From the NCBI GenBank assembly GCA_964342695.1, contig CAYFFV010000034.1, forward strand, positions 1 to 10,282: a DNA stretch of 10,282 bases, in the 5' to 3' direction. This DNA comes from CAYFFV01 sp964342695. GTDB lineage: Bacteria > Acidobacteriota > Vicinamibacteria > Vicinamibacterales > UBA8438. Shown piece by piece: positions 6,820 to 10,282 of this stretch. The position numbers were made by a program, and so were the translations under genes. A model generated the notes under the pieces. It searched no databases. It worked only from the letters and a program-made list of their open reading frames with translations, and had not been told where the DNA came from. Numbering within the stretch: position 1 is the stretch's first letter; the number at the start of each line of letters is the position of its first letter.

Positions 6820-6833
6820 CCTAATCGTTTAGG
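6820..6833. repeat. Short inverted repeat in the gap leader
   Basis: CCTAA at 6820-6824 and TTAGG at 6829-6833 are perfect inverted copies around the four bases TCGT. It lies about 20 bases past the -10 of the gap promoter and 30 bases before the ATG. It could be an operator or a weak RNA hairpin. At five base pairs it could also be chance. Confidence 0.35.
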
Positions 6834-6863
6834 TAATAAGTTTTCTTCTGGGGGACAGCAAAC

Positions 6864-7871
6864 ATGGCCATCAAGGTCGGAATAAACGGATTTGGACGCA
6901 TCGGACGAAATCTGATGCGTGCAGCATTAAATGATAATGAATTGGATTTTGTCGCAGTTAATGACATTACAGATCCAAACACTCTTGCTCATCTTCTTAA
7001 ATATGACTCAGTTCTTGGCAATCTCGACGAAAATGTGAGCGTCGATGGACAAACAATAAAAGTTGGAGGACGTTCATTTGCCGTGCTTTGTGAACGTGAT
7101 CCAGCCGCGCTTCCATGGAACTCTCTCGGCGTGGACATAGTATTGGAATCGACTGGACTATTTACTAAACGTGAGGATGCAACAAAACATCTATCTGCTG
7201 GAGCCAAGAAAGTAATCATCACGGCACCGGCAAAAAATCCTGACCTGACCGTTGTACTCGGCGTTAATCAGGATAATTACGATCCGCGCAGTCACAACAT
7301 CATTTCAAATGCCTCATGTACTACAAATTGTCTCGCGCCAGTTGCAAAGATACTTCATGACAATTTTGGACTGCGCCGTGGGTGGATGACAACAGTGCAC
7401 GCTTATACTAATGATCAACGCCTACTTGATCTCCCTCATAAAGATTTACGTCGGGGACGCGCCGCTGCAGTGTCAATGATTCCAACTACGACTGGGGCAG
7501 CGATGGCAGTTGGTGAGGTGTTACCAGAATTAAAAGGTAAATTGGATGGCATCGCCATGCGTGTACCCACTCCGAATGTTTCAGTCGTGGACCTTGTGGC
7601 AGAAATTGATAACACAACGACTGCAGAGTTAGTCAATGAAGCTTTTGCGAAGTCTGAGTCCGGTCAACTTAAAGGAATTCTTCATCTGTCGACAGAACCT
7701 CTCGTATCAATAGATTTTCGTGGAAATTCGCACTCGTCAATTGTAGATGCTGCTTACACGAAAATTATGGACGGAAATTTTGTTAAGGTTCTGTCGTGGT
7801 ATGACAACGAATGGGGTTACTCATCTCGGTGTGTAGACCTTGTTAAACTAATCTCAGAAAAAGGCTTTTAG
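6864..7871 (+). CDS. gap: Glyceraldehyde-3-phosphate dehydrogenase, type I
   Basis: This cytosolic glycolytic enzyme oxidises and phosphorylates glyceraldehyde 3-phosphate to 1,3-bisphosphoglycerate with NAD. It has 335 residues, the normal length. The Rossmann motif GINGFGRIGR is at 7-16, with Asp34 in VNDITD at the place that favours NAD over NADP. The active site SNASCTTNC (148-156) has Cys152, and His179 (in TVHAYTND) is its partner. Arg233 in MRVPTPNVSVVDL is the conserved phosphate-binding residue. The C-terminus has WYDNEWGYS at 312-320. The ATG has a GGGGGA ribosome site and a good promoter upstream. It leads an operon with the next two enzymes in the same part of glycolysis, so the catabolic and gluconeogenic role is the natural reading. 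Confidence 0.98.
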   Translation: MAIKVGINGFGRIGRNLMRAALNDNELDFVAVNDITDPNTLAHLLKYDSVLGNLDENVSVDGQTIKVGGRSFAVLCERDPAALPWNSLGVDIVLESTGLFTKREDATKHLSAGAKKVIITAPAKNPDLTVVLGVNQDNYDPRSHNIISNASCTTNCLAPVAKILHDNFGLRRGWMTTVHAYTNDQRLLDLPHKDLRRGRAAAVSMIPTTTGAAMAVGEVLPELKGKLDGIAMRVPTPNVSVVDLVAEIDNTTTAELVNEAFAKSESGQLKGILHLSTEPLVSIDFRGNSHSSIVDAAYTKIMDGNFVKVLSWYDNEWGYSSRCVDLVKLISEKGF

Positions 7872-7916
7872 GTTAAGCAAACAAACTAAAGACGAACTAT
7901 CTAAAATAAAATCAAG

Positions 7917-9104
7917 GTGACAAAACGATCAATTAAGGACTTGGACATCTCGGGCAAACGGGTCCTAATAAGAGTTGACTTCAATGTCCCAATCGACAAC
8001 GGCAAAGTCACCGACGACACCCGTATTCGGGCAGCCTTGCCTACCATTGAATATGCAAGAGGTCAAGGAGCTACTGTCTTACTTGCGTCGCATCTCGGCA
8101 GACCCAAAGGTAAAGTTTGTGACGACATGACTTTAGGCCCAGTGGCTAATCATCTTTCGTCATTGATGGGAGTGCCTGTTTTATTCGCTTCAAATTGTAT
8201 TGGAGGAGAAGCCAAAGCGGCGCTCGATAAAGCAGTCCCTGGCGGTGTTGTGCTTTTAGAGAACCTTCGATTCCACGAAGAAGAAGAAAAAAATGAAACT
8301 GGATTTTCAAAAGCGCTCGCCAGTCTTGCAGACGTATACGTAAATGATGCGTTCGGCACCGCGCATAGAGCGCACGCATCAACCGAAGGAATCATTTCTC
8401 ACGTTCACAGCGCAGGTGCGGGACTTCTTGTGTCACTTGAGTTGGAATATCTTGGCAATCTGTTAGACAAGCCAGCCAGACCACTTGTCGCAATTATTGG
8501 CGGGGCCAAAGTTTCGGGAAAATTAGAAGTAATAAAGAACTTATTGAAGTCTGTAGATACCCTCCTCATCGGTGGAGCTATGGCCTACACCTTTTTTAAA
8601 CGGCGCGGTCTTCCTGTAGGTCAATCACTTGTTGAACAGAACTTGTTGAAAGAAACAGAACTTATTGAAGAATTGGCTAGTAAGCACAACGTCAGACTTC
8701 TTCTTCCGACAGATCACATCGTCACAAAAACAATCGACGCGAAGGCTACACATGAGCTTCTCACTATTAATGACCCTTCTATCGTCGACCGCATCGGTGT
8801 AGATATTGGTCCAAAAACCAGTTCAATGTATGCAGATATCGTTCAAGCGGCCGAGACCGTCGTATGGAATGGACCGATGGGTGTATTCGAAATTGATGTA
8901 TTCTCAAAAGGCACACTAGCACTAGCAAAAGCCATGGCAGTCACCACAGCTACCACCATCGTAGGTGGTGGAGATTCAATTGCTGCCATCTCAAAAGCAG
9001 GCGTCACAAATGAAATTACTCATATTTCAACAGGCGGAGGGGCATCACTTGAGTTCTTAGGTGGCCGTAGCCTACCCGGTATAGCAGCACTTCCAGACAA
9101 GTAA
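7917..9104 (+). CDS. pgk: Phosphoglycerate kinase
   Basis: Phosphoglycerate kinase passes the acyl phosphate of 1,3-bisphosphoglycerate to ADP, directly after the GAPDH step. At 395 residues it is full length. The N-terminal substrate domain shows RVDFNVP at 19-25 (Asp21, Asn23), Arg36, and HLGRPKG at 59-65. The hinge and nucleotide domain show GGAKVSGK (195-202), WNGPMGVFE (317-325) and GGGDSIAA (350-357), ending with the STGGGASLEFL region at 371-381. The start is a GTG. An in-frame TAA 15 bases upstream rules out a longer protein, and no separate ribosome site is visible: the only AAGG runs into the start codon. The 45-base gap to gap contains no terminator, so the two are probably co-transcribed. 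Confidence 0.98.
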   Translation: MTKRSIKDLDISGKRVLIRVDFNVPIDNGKVTDDTRIRAALPTIEYARGQGATVLLASHLGRPKGKVCDDMTLGPVANHLSSLMGVPVLFASNCIGGEAKAALDKAVPGGVVLLENLRFHEEEEKNETGFSKALASLADVYVNDAFGTAHRAHASTEGIISHVHSAGAGLLVSLELEYLGNLLDKPARPLVAIIGGAKVSGKLEVIKNLLKSVDTLLIGGAMAYTFFKRRGLPVGQSLVEQNLLKETELIEELASKHNVRLLLPTDHIVTKTIDAKATHELLTINDPSIVDRIGVDIGPKTSSMYADIVQAAETVVWNGPMGVFEIDVFSKGTLALAKAMAVTTATTIVGGGDSIAAISKAGVTNEITHISTGGGASLEFLGGRSLPGIAALPDK

Positions 9105-9131
9105 ATCCACATCTATGATTGGCTGAATACT

Positions 9132-9899
9132 ATGCGAAAATCTGTTATAGCAGCGAACTGGAAAATGCATAAGACGGTATTGGAAGCCAGAACATTTGTT
9201 CAACACTTTAAAAAATATCTGGGTGCAACTTCGGAGACAGAAATCATAATTGCTCCTGGATACACCGCTCTTGAATCAGTTTCAAAAGAATTCTCTTCAC
9301 AGCAAATATATGTGGCGGGACAAAATCTGCATTCTGAACCCTATGGCGCCTTTACCGGTGAAATCAGTGGCAGCATGTTGAAGTCTGCAGGTGTGAGCCA
9401 CGTGATTATTGGACACTCTGAACGCAGACAAATGTTTCACGAAACTGACGAGATCATCAATAAAAAAGTAATAGCGGCGCTTGAATGTGAATTAACACCA
9501 ATCTTGTGTGTTGGAGAAACTTTGTTAGAACGTGAATCTGGACAGACGTTCACCGTACTAAAAACTCAATTAGAAAAGGGCTTAAAGAACATTCATGCTA
9601 ATCACTCATCAAACTTAATTGTTGCGTATGAACCCGTATGGGCTATTGGCACCGGCCGAAATGCAACCCCAGAACAGGCTCAAACAAGCCACAAAGAAAT
9701 CAGAACTTATCTATCCGAAATTCTTGATTCTGACGTAGCAAGCGGCATAAGAATAATTTACGGGGGAAGTGTAAAACCTGAAAACATCGGAACTCTTATT
9801 TGTGAACCAGACATTGATGGAGCCTTAGTAGGAGGCGCCAGTCTAGATGCCGAAAGCTTTTTAGAGATCGTGGCAAAGAGTAGAGCGCCCGAAGTATAA
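9132..9899 (+). CDS. tpiA: Triosephosphate isomerase
   Basis: Triosephosphate isomerase interconverts dihydroxyacetone phosphate and glyceraldehyde 3-phosphate, as a TIM-barrel dimer in the cytosol. It has 255 residues. The catalytic residues are all present: Asn9 and Lys11 in AANWKM, His95 in IIGHSERR (92-99), and Glu167 in AYEPVWAIGTG (165-175), which runs into the mobile loop 6. The phosphate-gripping YGGSV is at 210-214, and VGGASL is at 233-238. The ATG is 27 bases after the pgk stop and in the same frame, with no clear Shine-Dalgarno match. An in-frame stop blocks extension. With gap and pgk it supplies a contiguous stretch of lower glycolysis. Confidence 0.98.
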   Translation: MRKSVIAANWKMHKTVLEARTFVQHFKKYLGATSETEIIIAPGYTALESVSKEFSSQQIYVAGQNLHSEPYGAFTGEISGSMLKSAGVSHVIIGHSERRQMFHETDEIINKKVIAALECELTPILCVGETLLERESGQTFTVLKTQLEKGLKNIHANHSSNLIVAYEPVWAIGTGRNATPEQAQTSHKEIRTYLSEILDSDVASGIRIIYGGSVKPENIGTLICEPDIDGALVGGASLDAESFLEIVAKSRAPEV

Positions 9900-9908
9900 T
9901 GCCTGCCT

Positions 9909-10238
9909 ATGATTAGCATAATTTTGTCTACCCTTTACGTCCTCGTCTGCTTCTTGCTTTTACTGGTAGTACTATTGCAGCAGGGCAAGGGAGGTGACAT
10001 AGCTTCTGCTTTCGGAGGAAGCGGCAGCCAAGCGGCATTTGGAACTCGCTCTGGTGCAACAGTCCTGACTCGCGCGACCACTGTGCTCGGCGCTCTCTTC
10101 ATGGTCGGTGCTATGACTTTGGCAATAGTGGGACAACGCGGGCCCGGCTCTTTATTGAGTGGCATGGATACGCCAGCAGCAGAGAGTACGCCAAGCGAGA
10201 CGACCTCTGACGAGTCGTCAACGCCTGCGCCTCAGTAA
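9909..10238 (+). CDS. secG: Preprotein translocase subunit SecG
   Basis: SecG is the small accessory subunit of the SecYEG protein-export channel in the inner membrane, where it aids SecA-driven translocation. It has 109 residues. Two hydrophobic helices (about 2-24 and 52-75) flank the conserved cytoplasmic loop LQQGKGGDIASAFGGSGSQ (23-41), followed by FGTRSG and TRATTVL, which is diagnostic. The tail after about residue 80 is low in complexity and rich in Ser, Thr, Pro and Glu, as is common for this family. It starts 9 bases after tpiA with no ribosome site, so coupled translation is plausible. The tpiA-secG-tRNA-Leu order is known from many proteobacteria. Confidence 0.96.
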   Translation: MISIILSTLYVLVCFLLLLVVLLQQGKGGDIASAFGGSGSQAAFGTRSGATVLTRATTVLGALFMVGAMTLAIVGQRGPGSLLSGMDTPAAESTPSETTSDESSTPAPQ

Positions 10239-10260
10239 GTTCCTCCTACAAAGTATGCCT

Positions 10261-10282
10261 GCGGAAGTGGCGGAACTGGCAG
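10261..10282 (+). tRNA. tRNA-Leu, 5' fragment at window edge
   Basis: The last 22 bases read as an acceptor strand GCGGAAG, then TG, then a D-arm start GCGGAACTGGCAG. This resembles class II tRNA-Leu 5' ends (GCGGAAGTGGCGGAA). The position right after secG is where tRNA-Leu is found in many bacteria, and no terminator separates them. The anticodon and long variable arm lie outside the window, so the isoacceptor is unknown. Confidence 0.8.

Noticed and set aside
7872..7916. Possible terminator or attenuator between gap and pgk
   Set aside because: The A-rich 45-base gap has no stable stem; the only small palindrome overlaps the gap stop region and lacks a T tract.
9115..9126. Three-codon reading frame (ATG ATT GGC TGA) just before tpiA
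   Set aside because: It has no ribosome site and is too short to tell from chance. A coupling role would be pure speculation.

Overview
The window looks like ordinary chromosomal housekeeping DNA from a Gram-negative, diderm bacterium. It encodes lipid A, Kdo and inner-core heptose enzymes, so the cell very probably makes heptose-containing LPS. The base composition is moderately AT-rich, with frequent A/T third positions. The split heptose kinase and adenylyltransferase, placed between lipid A genes and a gap-pgk-tpiA-secG block, would suit a deep-branching lineage such as Acidobacteriota. That placement is inference from gene order alone and is held with low confidence.

Layout. From the left edge, on the minus strand, lies a two-tRNA unit: tRNA-Val(TAC) at 158-233, then tRNA-Asp(GTC) cut off by the window start, with a near-consensus promoter at 273-300. 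Next, still on the minus strand, is a compact seven-gene run transcribed from about 6750 leftwards: waaA (Kdo transferase), lpxK (lipid A 4'-kinase), an LpxL-like acyltransferase, a heptose-7-phosphate kinase, a heptose-1-phosphate adenylyltransferase, a GT9 heptosyltransferase, and an ICMT-like membrane methyltransferase. Gaps are mostly under 25 bases, with one 50-base gap before the kinase gene. At 6737-6863 a divergent intergenic region carries two back-to-back promoters whose elements interleave. To its right, on the plus strand, are gap, pgk, tpiA and secG, then the first 22 bases of a tRNA-Leu.

How the genes work together. The left operon covers late lipid A and inner-core assembly at the cytoplasmic face of the inner membrane. 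LpxK phosphorylates the disaccharide, WaaA adds Kdo, the LpxL-like enzyme adds a secondary acyl chain, the kinase/adenylyltransferase pair makes ADP-heptose, and the GT9 enzyme adds heptose to the Kdo-lipid. The terminal methyltransferase has no obvious place in that pathway. The right operon holds three consecutive lower-glycolysis enzymes plus the SecG translocon subunit, an arrangement with tRNA-Leu downstream that is familiar from many proteobacteria.

I found no CRISPR array, insertion sequence, phage gene, toxin-antitoxin or defence-like module, and no frameshifted gene. No convincing new system is present. The points worth a second look are the interleaved divergent promoter, start-site questions in two genes, the orphan methyltransferase and the mixed use of Shine-Dalgarno sites. 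No stretch longer than 300 bases lacks a gene.
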